Below, in pieces: positions 24,601-35,200 of a DNA stretch of 64,000 nucleotides. Numbering within the stretch: position 1 is the first letter of the stretch; every line of letters begins with the position of its first letter. A program made the translations under genes and the position numbers. The notes below the pieces were generated by a model. The model did no database searches, was not told where the DNA came from, and was given only the letters and a program-made list of their open reading frames with translations. The stretch is from Aspidapion aeneum (Eukaryota; Arthropoda; Insecta; Coleoptera; Brentidae), in assembly GCA_963576565.1 (NCBI GenBank), contig OY755046.1, positions 55,655,471 through 55,719,470 of the forward strand. The letters run 5' to 3'.

Positions 24601-25398
24601 ATTATAAATTGAAGTTTATCTTGTTTAGTGGATGTACTATATAAGGCAAGATATTACATTCTATTAAAATATTTAAAAAATATTTATTACGCATTATTTC
24701 ACTCAAAGATTCAATCTAATTTAAATCTGGGGATCTGTAAATAAATCAATATTAAAGCGATTAAAAAAGTTACAAAATAAAATTATTAAATGTGTTGGTT
24801 ATCTAAACTAATATAAATTATATAATTTAAAAATATCAATATTCATTCACTCACTATTAACAAGACAAAAAATATCAAATTTGAATATTCAAAGAAATGA
24901 TAATAATAATTGTCATGATCATAAAACTCGCCAAAATAACAATTTGAAATTAAAACAGATTAAAACTAATATTGGCAATTTTTTTAAAATTATATTCAGG
25001 TAATACCATTTACAACAATCTACCACAATTCATTAAAGACTGGGTTTTATTTGGATTCAGTTATTTATATTATTTTTATTATGATACTTTATTATTTTTA
25101 ATATTATTATTTTTATTATGAATTTGTTTTGGAAAGAAATATCCCATCGCTATAGAAGTTTTTATTTACTGAAATTAAGCAATGTTTTACAGGTTCCAAA
25201 GATGGTTCGGGTCCGTGCAACGGTGACAGTGGTTCCGGGTTCCTCATACAGCGACAAGATGGTCGATACGAACTACGAGGTATCGTTTCCATCGCAGTAT
25301 CTGAATCCACCAGACGTACCTGTGATCTGTCAAACTATGTCGTTTTTACCGACGCCAGCAAACATCTCAGTTGGCTGTTAAAGTTTTTACAGGCTTAG
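12647..25398 (+). CDS. gd-like (gastrulation defective-type) secreted serine protease, ten coding exons
   Basis: Exons: 12647-12895, 15463-15637, 16815-16988, 18031-18210, 18678-18774, 19619-19809, 20167-20307, 21635-21782, 22705-22841, 25193-25398. All introns are GT-AG, and the phases join to 565 codons plus TAG. Residues 1-20 look like a signal peptide. An N-terminal GD-type domain (CPEIFEY near residue 40, LVCQG near 134) is followed by a Pro/Gly/Asn-rich linker (about 160-290) and a trypsin-fold domain from about 304 with His358 (AAHC), Asp412 (DIAVL) and Ser510 (GDSGSG). The canonical R-IVGG activation site is missing (LVLHGN instead), and the residue six before Ser is Gly, not Asp, so trypsin-like cleavage after Arg is not assured. 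In Drosophila, gd acts in the egg's perivitelline space upstream of Snake and Easter in dorsal-ventral patterning; other insect homologues may act in immunity. The exact role here is inference. Confidence 0.9.
13521..13729. repeat. Inverted-repeat element in intron 1, 209 bp
   Basis: CTATTTTTTAAGTGATAAGT, continuing through TTTTCGTAAA, is repeated in inverse complement at 13689-13729 with several mismatches. It is MITE-like with no coding capacity. Confidence 0.6.
14700..15260 (-). pseudogene. Non-LTR retrotransposon reverse transcriptase fragment in intron 1
   Basis: The minus strand encodes MRKLMEEYQ, then DKTEYLCIG and a VKAKKVIRCLNSIL stretch between about 15222 and 15001. This corresponds to the region after the catalytic YxDD motif of LINE reverse transcriptases (the K-T-E-Y-L motif is typical). 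The downstream part to about 14700 is out of frame but T/C-rich in the same way. It is a dead 5'-truncated copy. Confidence 0.65.
15692..15780. repeat. Dispersed repeat with CTAGCC...GGCTAG core, copy 2
   Basis: Matches 10901-10990 (TTTACCTTCCTAGCCCGCGC, then AGCAATGGCTAGAGAAGG). It lies just inside intron 2 of the protease gene. Confidence 0.7.
15783..15828. repeat. (TG)n-(CG)n compound microsatellite
   Basis: A run of about fourteen TG units passes directly into a CG run, in intron 2. Confidence 0.95.
16186..16620 (+). pseudogene. Non-LTR retrotransposon reverse transcriptase fragment in intron 2
   Basis: One + frame reads ILNITQLFYTELYQ, KDGVTAEML, GDRAHLKNYRPI and TLLNVV, the conserved N-terminal block of LINE reverse transcriptases (D-G-(I/V)-x-AE(M/L) ... 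NYRPI-x-LL). Two in-frame stops (TAA near 16306, TGA near 16491) and abrupt ends show that it is inactive. It lies in the same orientation as the protease gene. Confidence 0.85.
17403..17945 (-). pseudogene. Penelope-like element remnant with GIY-YIG endonuclease domain, intron 3
   Basis: On the minus strand the DNA reads YLDVLVKTNRQ near 17940, which fits the end of a Penelope-type reverse transcriptase. The C-terminal GIY-YIG domain follows: GIPCEYGKSYVGETKRPLQV, then ESQWRKQKFIEAVFMM, ending at TAG (17403-17405). Catalytic-type Arg in ETKRPL and Glu in FIEA are present. Stops and a frameshift occur between the two parts, and the element is strongly 5' truncated. Confidence 0.85.
19000..19530. 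other. GC-richer insert of unknown origin in intron 5
   Basis: Base composition is clearly less AT-rich than the surrounding intron. Short open frames occur on both strands (for example minus 19252-18986), but none shows a domain I recognise. It resembles a mobile-element remnant. Confidence 0.35.
20436..21441 (-). mobile_element. 5'-truncated non-LTR retrotransposon (RNase H-bearing) in intron 7
   Basis: On the minus strand an RNase H part is recognisable (GAGV near the start, ICSDSQAALKAL, and a W-x-P-GH-G-x-x-GN-like stretch), then a C-terminal segment RHCVLQGHLAKIRV with a Cys-rich CARCW motif, as in I-clade-like LINEs. The 3' end has a CTATTA-type repeat tail. Perfect 14-bp direct repeats ATTAAACACCCTAG (20422-20435 and 21442-21455) flank the insert as target duplication. 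Frameshifts break the ORF. Confidence 0.9.
21511..21559. mobile_element. Minimal hAT-like hairpin element, 49 bp
   Basis: TAGGGTCACTGCATCCTG and CAGGATGCAGTGACCCTA flank a core shared with the 12009-12070 copy. I see no convincing 8-bp target duplication here. It is 75 bp before exon 8 of the protease gene. Confidence 0.65.
21960..22700. other. Intron 8 DNA, unassigned
   Basis: A GC-richer patch (about 21960-22130) is followed by AT-rich DNA. No gene seen. Confidence 0.35.
23067..24333. mobile_element. Inverted-repeat DNA element in intron 9, ~1.27 kb
   Basis: ACACCAGTATTTACTAAG at about 23068 is repeated as CTTAGTAAATACTGGTGT ending at 24333; weaker inverse similarity continues inward through TTTAGGTTTAGG-like DNA. 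The interior has no recognisable transposase. It is probably a non-autonomous DNA transposon. Confidence 0.65.
24334..25192. other. Intron 9 remainder, unassigned
   Basis: AT-rich; nothing recognised up to the exon 10 acceptor. Confidence 0.35.
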
Positions 25399-25402
25399 AG
25401 AT

Positions 25403-25408
25403 AATAAA
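25403..25408 (+). promoter_or_regulatory. Poly(A) signal of the protease gene
   Basis: AATAAA lies 5 bp after the stop codon, giving a very short predicted 3' UTR. The same signal is copied in the duplicated segments near 25973 and 28341. Confidence 0.7.
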
Positions 25409-25827
25409 CAATTTTCATAAAAAAATAACCATTTTTATTTTTGGTCAATATCACTAACTTTTAGTAAATGCGCCCTTTGTTCTACAGTTTTCAAGTTATA
25501 ACCATATACAGCATGGTTAAAACTGCTTGCTGTACTTAATGTGTGTAAGAGAGAAGTAAAAGAGAGAAAAACATATTGTGGGAGGTGTCTTGAAATGTTT
25601 TGCGCTCTTTTTGACCCGTATTCGGGCTGGTAGTGGGAAAGTAGGGGAATACATCGTAACCGCTCGTTTTTACCAAGTTTTTGGTCATTCCGTCATATGC
25701 TGCGAAACAGGTGAGAAGTGCGTATTTGTTTTTCACCTAAATTCTAACTCAAGCCATCCGTATTACATTTAGCGTTCAGAAAAAAGTATAGATGGTTCAA
25801 TCGTATTTCGGGGAAAACAGCTGTCAA

Positions 25828-25968
25828 GATGGTCGATACGAACTACGAGGTATCGTTTCCATCGCAGTATCAGAATCCACCAGACGTACCTGTGATCTGT
25901 CAAACTATGTCGTTTTTACCGACGCCAGCAAACATCTCAGTTGGCTGTTAAAGTGTTTACAGGCTTAG
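25828..25968 (+). pseudogene. Duplicated 3' fragment of the protease last exon
   Basis: Copies the codons after GDSGSG through the stop, with single-base changes (for example CAGAATCC for CTGAATCC). It has no splice acceptor and lacks the active-site serine, so it cannot make a protease. It lies downstream of the true stop and poly(A) signal. Confidence 0.9.
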
Positions 25969-26390
25969 AGATAATAAACAATTTTCATAAAAAAATAACC
26001 ATTTTTATTTTTGGTCAATATCACTAACTTTTAGTAAATGCGCCCTTTGTTCTACAGTTTTCAAGTTATAACCATATACAGCATGGTTAAAACTGCTTGC
26101 TGTACTTAATGTGTGTAAGAGATAAGTAAAAGAGAGAAAAACATATTGTGGGAGGTGTCTTGAAATATTTTGCGCTCTTTTTGACCCGTATTCGGGCTGG
26201 TAGTGGGAAAGTAGGGGAATACATCGTAACCTCTCGTCTTTACGAAATTTTTGGTCATTCCGTCATATGCCGCGAAACAGGTGAGAAGTGCGTATTTGTT
26301 TTTCACCTCAAGCCATGCGTATTACATTTAACGTTCAGAAAAAAGTATAGATGGTTCAATCCTATTTCGGGGAAAACAGCTGTCAAGATG

Positions 26391-26850
26391 TAGCAAATTT
26401 AATTGTTGTCGCGTTTAAAGGAATATCATTGATCTTTTTTTCATCAATGGCAATTTACCAGGGAGAAATTATTTAGCTTTCTATGTTACACGACCATATC
26501 AGTCCTGCGATTAGACAGGTGCCAACTTGATTTTAACGAAATTTGGTTTATGCAAGATGGTTGCCCAGCTTATGACATTTTGTCTGTAAAACTGTTTTTA
26601 AATTTAACGTCTCCAAGCCTGCTTATTATAAGCAGGCAAGGTATTATCAGCTGGCCTCCGAGATCACCAGATTTGATACCCAATGATTTTTTGTTATGGG
26701 GCTATGCAAAAAGGCAAATTTTTTTGCTTGGCCATTTAAGAACCACCACTTTAGATAAACTTTAGGCAAAAATAATCACCACTTTACAATCAGTATCATC
26801 TGAAACGCAAAGATATATAAAAAATTTTGAAATCGGAGCAACTTTTTTTT
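26391..26850 (+). pseudogene. Mariner/Tc1-family transposase C-terminal half, broken (copy 1)
   Basis: Across frameshifts the DNA encodes a FFINGNL-type motif, then WFMQDGCPAY (second catalytic Asp) and WPPRSPDLIPNDFLLWGY (third Asp region), the signature of insect mariner-like transposases. After LDKL a TAG (26763-26765) interrupts, and the same frame continues with AKIITTLQSVSSETQRYIKN and FE, matching the usual C-terminal end of the family. The last part of this sequence is also the first satellite monomer. Confidence 0.85.
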
Positions 26851-28266
26851 ATTGAAAAAATTAGGATCACCATAGCTTACACTACTATTGTGTAGTATCA
26901 TCTGAAACGCAAAGATATATAAAAAATTTTGAAATCGGAGCAACTTTTTTTTTATCGAAAAAATTAGGATCACCATATCACTACTATTGTGTAGTATCAT
27001 CTGAAACGCAAAGATATTTAAAAATTTTTGAAATCGGAGCAACTTTTTTTTTATCAAAAAATTAGGATCACCATAGCTTACACTACTATTGTGTAGTATC
27101 ATCTGAAACGCAAAGATATATAAAAAAATTTGAAATCGGAGAAACTTTTTTTTTATCGAAAAAATTAGGATTACCATAGCTTATACTACTATTGTGTAGT
27201 GTCATCTGAAACGCAAAAATATATAAAAATTTTTGAAATCGGAGCAACTTTTTTTTTATCGAAAAAATTAGGATCACCATAGCTTACACTACTATTGTGT
27301 AGTATCATCTGAAACGCAAAGATATATAAAAAAATTTGAAATCGGAGCAACTTTTTTTTTATCGAAAAAATTAGAATCACCATAGCTAACACTACTATTG
27401 CGTAGTATCATCTGAAACGCCAAGATATATAAAAATTTTTGAAATCGGAGCAACTTTTTTTTTATCGAAAAAATTAGGATCACCATAGCTTACACTACTA
27501 TTGTATAGTATCATCTGAAACGCAAAGATAAATAAAAAATTTTGAAATCGGAGCAACTTTTTTTTTATCGAAAAAATTAGGATCACCATAGCTTACACTA
27601 CTATTGTGTAGTATCATCTGAAACGCAAAGATATATAAAAGTTTTTGAAATCGGAGCAACTTTTTTTTTATCGAAAAAATTAGGATCACCATAGCTTACA
27701 CTACTATTGTGTAGTATCATCTGAAACGCAAAGATATATAAAAAATTTTGAAATCGGAGCAACTTTTTTTTTCTCGAAAAAATTAGGATTACCATAGCTT
27801 ACACTACTATTGTGTAGTATCATCTGAAACGCAAAGATATATAAAAAAATTTGAAATCGGAGCAACTTTTTTTTTATCGATAAAATTAGGATCACCATAG
27901 CTTACACTACTATTGTGTAGTATCATCTGAAACGCAAAGATAAATAAAAAATTTTGAAATCGGAGCAACTTTTTTTTTATCGAAAAAATTAGGATCACCA
28001 TAGCTTACACTACTATTGTGTAGTATCATCTGAAACGCAAAGATATATAAAAGTTTTTGAAATCGGAGCAACTTTTTTTTTATCGAAAAAATTAGGATCA
28101 CCATAGCTTACACTACTATTGTGTAGTATCATCTGAAACGCAAAGATATATAAAAAATTTTGAAATCGGAGCAACTTTTTTTTTCTCGAAAAAATTAGGA
28201 TTACCATAGCTTACACTACTATTGTGTAGTATCATCTGAAACGCAAAGATATATAAACATTTTTGA
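26792..28266 (+). repeat. 103-bp satellite array, block 1 (~14 monomers)
   Basis: Each monomer contains CACTACTATTGTGTAGTATC, ATCTGAAACGCAAAGATATA, TTTTTGAAATCGGAGCAACT, a T8-10 run, ATCGAAAAAATTAGGATCAC and CATAGCTTA. It begins seamlessly in the transposase remnant. The minus strand of a monomer has no stop in one frame, which makes spurious short reading frames. Confidence 0.97.
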
Positions 28267-28758
28267 ATCAAACTATGTCGTTTTTACCGACGCCAGCAAA
28301 CATCTCAGTTGGCTGTTAAAGTGTTTACAGGCTTAGAGATAATAAACAATTTTCATAAAAAAATAACCATTTTTATTTTTGGTCAATATCACTAACTTTT
28401 AGTAAATGCGCCCTTTGTTCTACAGTTTTCAAGTTATAACCATATACAGCATGGTTAAAACTGCTTGCTGTACTTAATGTGTGTAAGAGATAAGTAAAAG
28501 AGAGAAAAACATATTGTGGGAGGTGTCTTGAAATATTTTGCGCTCTTTTTGACCCGTATTCGGGCTGGTAGTGGGAAAGTAGGGGAATACATCGTAACCT
28601 CTCGTCTTTACGAAATTTTTGGTCATTCCGTCATATGCCGCGAAACAGGTGAGAAGTGCGTATTTGTTTTTCACCTCAAGCCATGCGTATTACATTTAAC
28701 GTTCAGAAAAAAGTATAGATGGTTCAATCCTATTTCGGGGAAAACAGCTGTCAAGATG

Positions 28759-29218
28759 TAGCAAATTTAATTGTTGTCGCGTTTAAAGGAATATCATTGA
28801 TCTTTTTTTCATCAATGGCAATTTACCAGGGAGAAATTATTTAGCTTTCTATGTTACACGACCATATCAGTCCTGCGATTAGACAGGTGCCAACTTGATT
28901 TTAACGAAATTTGGTTTATGCAAGATGGTTGCCCAGCTTATGACATTTTGTCTGTAAAACTGTTTTTAAATTTAACGTCTCCAAGCCTGCTTATTATAAG
29001 CAGGCAAGGTATTATCAGCTGGCCTCCGAGATCACCAGATTTGATACCCAATGATTTTTTGTTATGGGGCTATGCAAAAAGGCAAATTTTTTTGCTTGGC
29101 CATTTAAGAACCACCACTTTAGATAAACTTTAGGCAAAAATAATCACCACTTTACAATCAGTATCATCTGAAACGCAAAGATATATAAAAAATTTTGAAA
29201 TCGGAGCAACTTTTTTTT
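28759..29218 (+). pseudogene. Mariner/Tc1-family transposase C-terminal half, broken (copy 2)
   Basis: Copy of 26391-26850 made by the 2,368-bp tandem duplication, with the same frameshifts and stop. It also leads straight into satellite. Confidence 0.85.
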
Positions 29219-32200
29219 ATTGAAAAAATTAGGATCACCATAGCTTACACTACTATTGTGTAGTATCATCTGAAACGCAAAGATATATAAAAAATTTTGA
29301 AATCGGAGCAACTTTTTTTTTATCGAAAAAATTAGGATCACCATATCACTACTATTGTGTAGTATCATCTGAAACGCAAAGATATTTAAACATTTTTGAA
29401 ATCGGAGCAACTTTTTTTTTATCAAAAAATTAGGATCACCATAGCTTACACTACTATTGTGTAGTATCATCTGAAACGCAAAGATATATAAAAAAATTTG
29501 AAATCGGAGAAACTTTTTTTTTATCGAAAAAATTAGGATTACCATAGCTTATACTACTATTGTGTAGTGTCATCTGAAACGCAAAAATATATAAAAATTT
29601 TTGAAATCGGAGCAACTTTTTTTTTATCGAAAAAATTAGGATCACCATAGCTTACACTACTATTGTGTAGTATCATCTGAAACGCAAAGATATATAAAAA
29701 AATTTGAAATCGGAGCAACTTTTTTTTTATCGAAAAAATTAGAATCACCATAGCTAACACTACTATTGCGTAGTATCATCTGAAACGCCAAGATATATAA
29801 AAATTTTTGAAATCGGAGCAACTTTTTTTTTATCGAAAAAATTAGGATCACCATAGCTTACACTACTATTGTATAGTATCATCTGAAACGCAAAGATAAA
29901 TAAAAAATTTTGAAATCGGAGCAACTTTTTTTTTATCGAAAAAATTAGGATCACCATAGCTTACACTACTATTGTGTAGTATCATCTGAAACGCAAAGAT
30001 ATATAAAAGTTTTTGAAATCGGAGCAACTTTTTTTTTATCGAAAAAATTAGGATCACCATAGCTTACACTACTATTGTGTAGTATCATCTGAAACGCAAA
30101 GATATATAAAAAATTTTGAAATCGGAGCAACTTTTTTTTTCTCGAAAAAATTAGGATTACCATAGCTTACACTACTATTGTGTAGTATCATCTGAAACGC
30201 AAAGATATATAAAAAAATTTGAAATCGGAGCAACTTTTTTTTTATCGATAAAATTAGGATCACCATAGCTTACACTACTATTGTGTAGTATCATCTGAAA
30301 CGCAAAGATAAATAAAAAATTTTGAAATCGGAGCAACTTTTTTTTTATCGAAAAAATTAGGATCACCATAGCTTACACTACTATTGTGTAGTATCATCTG
30401 AAACGCAAAGATATATAAAAGTTTTTGAAATCGGAGCAACTTTTTTTTTATCGAAAAAATTAGGATCACCATAGCTTACACTACTATTGTGTAGTATCAT
30501 CTGAAACGCAAAGATATATAAAAAATTTTGAAATCGGAGCAACTTTTTTTTTCTCGAAAAAATTAGGATTACCATAGCTTACACTACTATTGTGTAGTAT
30601 CATCTGAAACGCAAAGATATATAAACATTTTTGAAATCGGAGCAACTTTTTTTTTATCGAAAAAATTAGGATTACCATAGCTTACACTACTATTGTGTAG
30701 TATCATCTGAAACGCAAAGATATATAAAAAATTTTGAAATCGGAGCAACTTTTTTTTTATCGAAAAAATTAGGATCACCATAGCTTACACTACTATTGTA
30801 TAGTATCATCTGAAACGCAAAGATAAATAAAAAATTTTGAAATCGGAGCAACTTTTTTTTTATCGAAAAAATTAGGATCACCATAGCTTACACTACTATT
30901 GTGTAGTATCATCTGAAACGCAAAGATATATAAAAGTTTTTGAAATCGGAGCAACTTTTTTTTTATCGAAAAAATTAGGATCACCATAGCTTACACTACT
31001 ATTGTTTAGTATCATCTGAAACGCAAAGATATATAAAAAATTTTGAAATCGGAGCAACTTTTTTTTTCTCGAAAAAATTAGGATTACCATAGCTTACACT
31101 ACTATTGTGTAGTATCATCTGAAACGCAAAGATATATAAAAAAATTTGAAATCGGAGCAACTTTTTTTTTATCGATAAAATTAGGATCACCATAGCTTAC
31201 ACTACTATTGTGTAGTATCATCTGAAACGCAAAGATATATAAACATTTTTGAAATCGGAGCAACTTTTTTTTTATCGAAAAAATTAGGATCACCATAGCT
31301 TACACTACTATTGTGTAGTATCATCTGAAACGCAAAGATATATAAAAAATTTTGAAATCGGAGCAACTTTTTATCGAAAAAATTAGGATCACCATACCTT
31401 ACACTACTATTGTGTAGTATCATCTGAAACTCAAAGATAAATAAAAATTTTTGAAATCGGAGCAACTTTTTTTTATCGAAAAAATTAGGATCACCATAGC
31501 TTACACTACTATTGTGTAGTATCATCTGAAACGCCAAGATATATAAAATTTTTTGAAATCGGAGCAACTTTTTTTTTATCGAAAAAATTAGGATCACCAT
31601 AGCTTACACTACTATTGTGTAGTATCATCTGAAACGCAAGGATAAATAAAAAATTTTGAAATCGGACCAACTTTTTTTTTTTCGAAAAAATTAGGATCAC
31701 CATAGCTTACACTACTATTGTGTAGTATCATCTGAAACGCAAAGATATATAAAAAAATTTGAAATCGGAGCAACTTGTTTTTATCGAAAAAATTAGGATT
31801 ACCATAGCTTACACTACTATTGTGTAGTATCATCTGAAACGCAAAGATATATAAAAAATTTTGAAATCGGAGCAACTTTTTTTTTATCGAAAAAATTAGG
31901 ATTACCATAGCTTACACTACTATTGTGTAGTATCATCTGAAACGCAAAGATATATAAAAATTTTTGAAATCGGAGCAACTTTTTTTTATCGAAAAAATTA
32001 CAATCACCATAGCTAACACTACTATTGCGTAGTATCATCTGAAACGCCAAGATATATAAAAATTTTTGAAATCGGAGCAACTTTTTTTTTATCGAAAAAA
32101 TTAGGATCATCATAGCTTACACTACTATTGTATAGTATCATCTGAAACGCAAAGATAAATAAAAAAATTTGAAATCGGAGCAACTTTTTTTTTATCGAAA

Positions 32201-35200
32201 AAATTAGGATCACCATAGCTTACACTACTATTGTGTAGTATCATCTGAAACGCAAAGATATATAAAAAATTTTGAAATCGGAGCAACTTTTTTTTATCGA
32301 TAAAATTAGGATCACCATAGCTTACACTACTATTGTGTAGTATCATCTGAAACGCAAAGATATATAAAAATTTTTGAAATCGGAGCAACTTTTTTTTATC
32401 GAAAAAATTAGGATCACCATAGCTTACACTACTATTGTGTAGCATCATCTGAAACGCCAAGATATATAAAAATTTTTGAAATCGGAGCAACTTTTTTTTA
32501 TCGATAAAATTAGGATCACCATAGCTTACACTACTATTGTGTAGTATCATCTGAAACGCAAAGATATATAAAAATTTTTGAAATCGGAGCAACTTTTTTT
32601 TATCGAAAAAATTAGGATCACCATAGCTTACACTACTATTGTGTAGCATCATCTGAAACGCCAAGATATATAAAAATTTTTGAAATCGGAGCAACTTTTT
32701 TTTATCGAAAAAATTAGGATCACCATAGCTTACACTACTATTGTGTAGCATCATCTGAAACGCCAAGATATATAAAAATTTTTGAAATCGGAGCAACTTT
32801 TTTTTATCGATAAAATTAGGATCACCATAGCTTACACTACTATTGTGTAGTATCATCTGAAACGCAAAGATATATAAAAATTTTTGAAATCGGAGCAACT
32901 TTTTTTTATCGAAAAAATTAGGATCACCATAGCTTACACTACTATTGTGTAGCATCATCTGAAACGCCAAGATATATAAAAATTTTTGAAATCGGAGCAA
33001 CTTTTTTTTTATCGAAAAAATTAGGATCACCATAGCTTACACTACTATTGTGTAGTATCATCTGAAACGCAAAGATAAATAAAAATTTTTGAAATCGGAG
33101 CAACTTTTTTTTATCGAAAAAATTAGGATCACCATAGCTTACACTACTATTGTGTAGTATCATCTGAAACGCAAAGATATATAAAAAATTTTGAAATCGG
33201 AGCAACTTTTTTTTATCGAAAAAATTAGGATTACCATAGCTTACACTACTATTGTGTAGTATCATCTGAAACGCAAAGATATATAAAAATTTTTGAAATC
33301 GGAGCAACTTTTTTTTTATCGAAAAAATTAGGATTACCATAGCTTACACTACTATTGTGTAGTATCATCTGAAACGCAAATATATATATAAACATTTTTG
33401 AAATCGGAACAACTTTTTTTTATCGAAAAAATTAGGATCACCATAGCTTACACTACTATTGTGTAGTATCATCTGAAACGCAAAGATATATAAAAATTTT
33501 TGAAATCGGAGCAACTTTTTTTTATCGAAAAAATTAGGATCACCATAGCTTACACTACTATTGTGTAGTATCATCTGAAACGCAAAGATATATAAAAATT
33601 TTTGAAATCGGAGCAACTTTTTTTTATCGAAAAAATTAGGATCACCATAGCTTACACTACTATTGTGTAGTATCATCTGAAACGCCAAGATAAATAAAAA
33701 ATTTTGAAATCGGAGCAACTTTTTTTTTATCGAAAAAATTAGGATCACCATAGCTTACACTACTATTGTGTAGTATCATCTGAAACGCAAAGATATTTAA
33801 AAATTTTTGAAATCGGAGCAACTTTTTTTTTATCAAAAAATTAGGATCACCATAGCTTACACTACTATTGTGTAGTATCATCTGAAACGCAAAGATATAT
33901 AAAAAAATTTGAAATCGGAGAAACTTTTTTTTTATCGAAAAAATTAGGATTACCATAGCTTATACTACTATTGTCTAGTATCATCTGAAACGCAAAGATA
34001 TATAAAAAATTTTGAAATCGGTGCCACTTTTTTTTTATCGAAAAAATTAGGATCACCATAGCTTACACTACTATTGTGTAGTGTCATCTGAAACGCAAAG
34101 ATATATAAAAATTTTTGAAATCGGAGCAACTTTTTTTTATCGAAAAAATTAGGATCACCATAGCTTACACTACTATTGTGTAGTATCATCTGAAACGCAA
34201 AGATATATAAAAAAATTTGAAATCGGAGCAACTTTTTTTTATCGAAAAAATTAGAATCACCATAGCTAACACTACTATTGCGTAGTATCATCTGAAACGC
34301 CAAGATATATAAAAATTTTTGAAATCGGAGCAACTTTTTTTTTATCGAAAAAATTAGGATCACCATAGCTTACACTACTATTGTATAGTATCATCTGAAA
34401 CGCAAAGATAAATAAAAAATTTTGAAATCGGAGCAACTTTTTTTTTATCGAAAAAATTAGGATCACCATAGCTTACACTACTATTGTGTAGTATCATCTG
34501 AAACGCAAAGATATATAAAAGTTTTTGAAATCGGAGCAACTTTTTTTTTATCGAAAAAATTAGGATCACCATAGCTTACACTACTATTGTGTAGTATCAT
34601 CTGAAACGCAAAGATATATAAAAAAATTTGAAATCGGAGCAACTTTTTTTTTCTCGAAAAAATTAGGATTACCATAGCTTACACTACTATTGTGTAGTAT
34701 CATCTGAAACGCAAAGATATATAAAAAAATTTGAAATCGGAGCAACTTTTTTTTTATCGATAAAATTAGGATCACCCTTACACTACTATTGTGTAGTATC
34801 ATCTGAAACGCAAAGATAAATAAAAAATTTTGAAATCGGAGCAACTTTTTTTTTATCGAAAAAATTAGGATCACCATAGCTTACACTACTATTGTGTAGT
34901 ATCATCTGAAACGCAAAGATATATAAAAGTTTTTGAAATCGGAGCAACTTTTTTTTTATCGAAAAAATTAGGATCACCATAGCTTACACTACTATTGTGT
35001 AGTATCATCTGAAACGCAAAGATATATAAAAAATTTTGAAATCGGAGCAACTTTTTTTTTCTCGAAAAAATTAGGATTACCATAGCTTACACTACTATTG
35101 TGTAGTATCATCTGAAACGCAAAGATATATAAAAAAATTTGAAATCGGAGCAACTTTTTTTTTATCGATAAAATTAGGATCACCATAGCTTACACTACTA

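Larger units (their letters stand above)
25255..26383 (+). repeat. 570-bp tandem duplication covering the end of the protease gene
   Basis: 25255-25824 and 25825-26383 are almost identical; the first copy carries about 11 extra bases near 25740. The junction shows the 7-bp identity CAAGATG at all three boundaries. The duplicated piece holds the last ~145 bp of the final exon, the poly(A) signal and 3' flank. Confidence 0.9.
25900..30635 (+). repeat. 2,368-bp tandem segmental duplication
   Basis: 25900-28267 is repeated as 28268-30635 almost base for base. Each copy holds the exon tail, 3' flank, transposase remnant and about 14 satellite monomers. The junction at 28266-28270 joins a satellite TTTTGAA to the exon TCAAACTATG with a 2-bp overlap. 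Confidence 0.95.
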
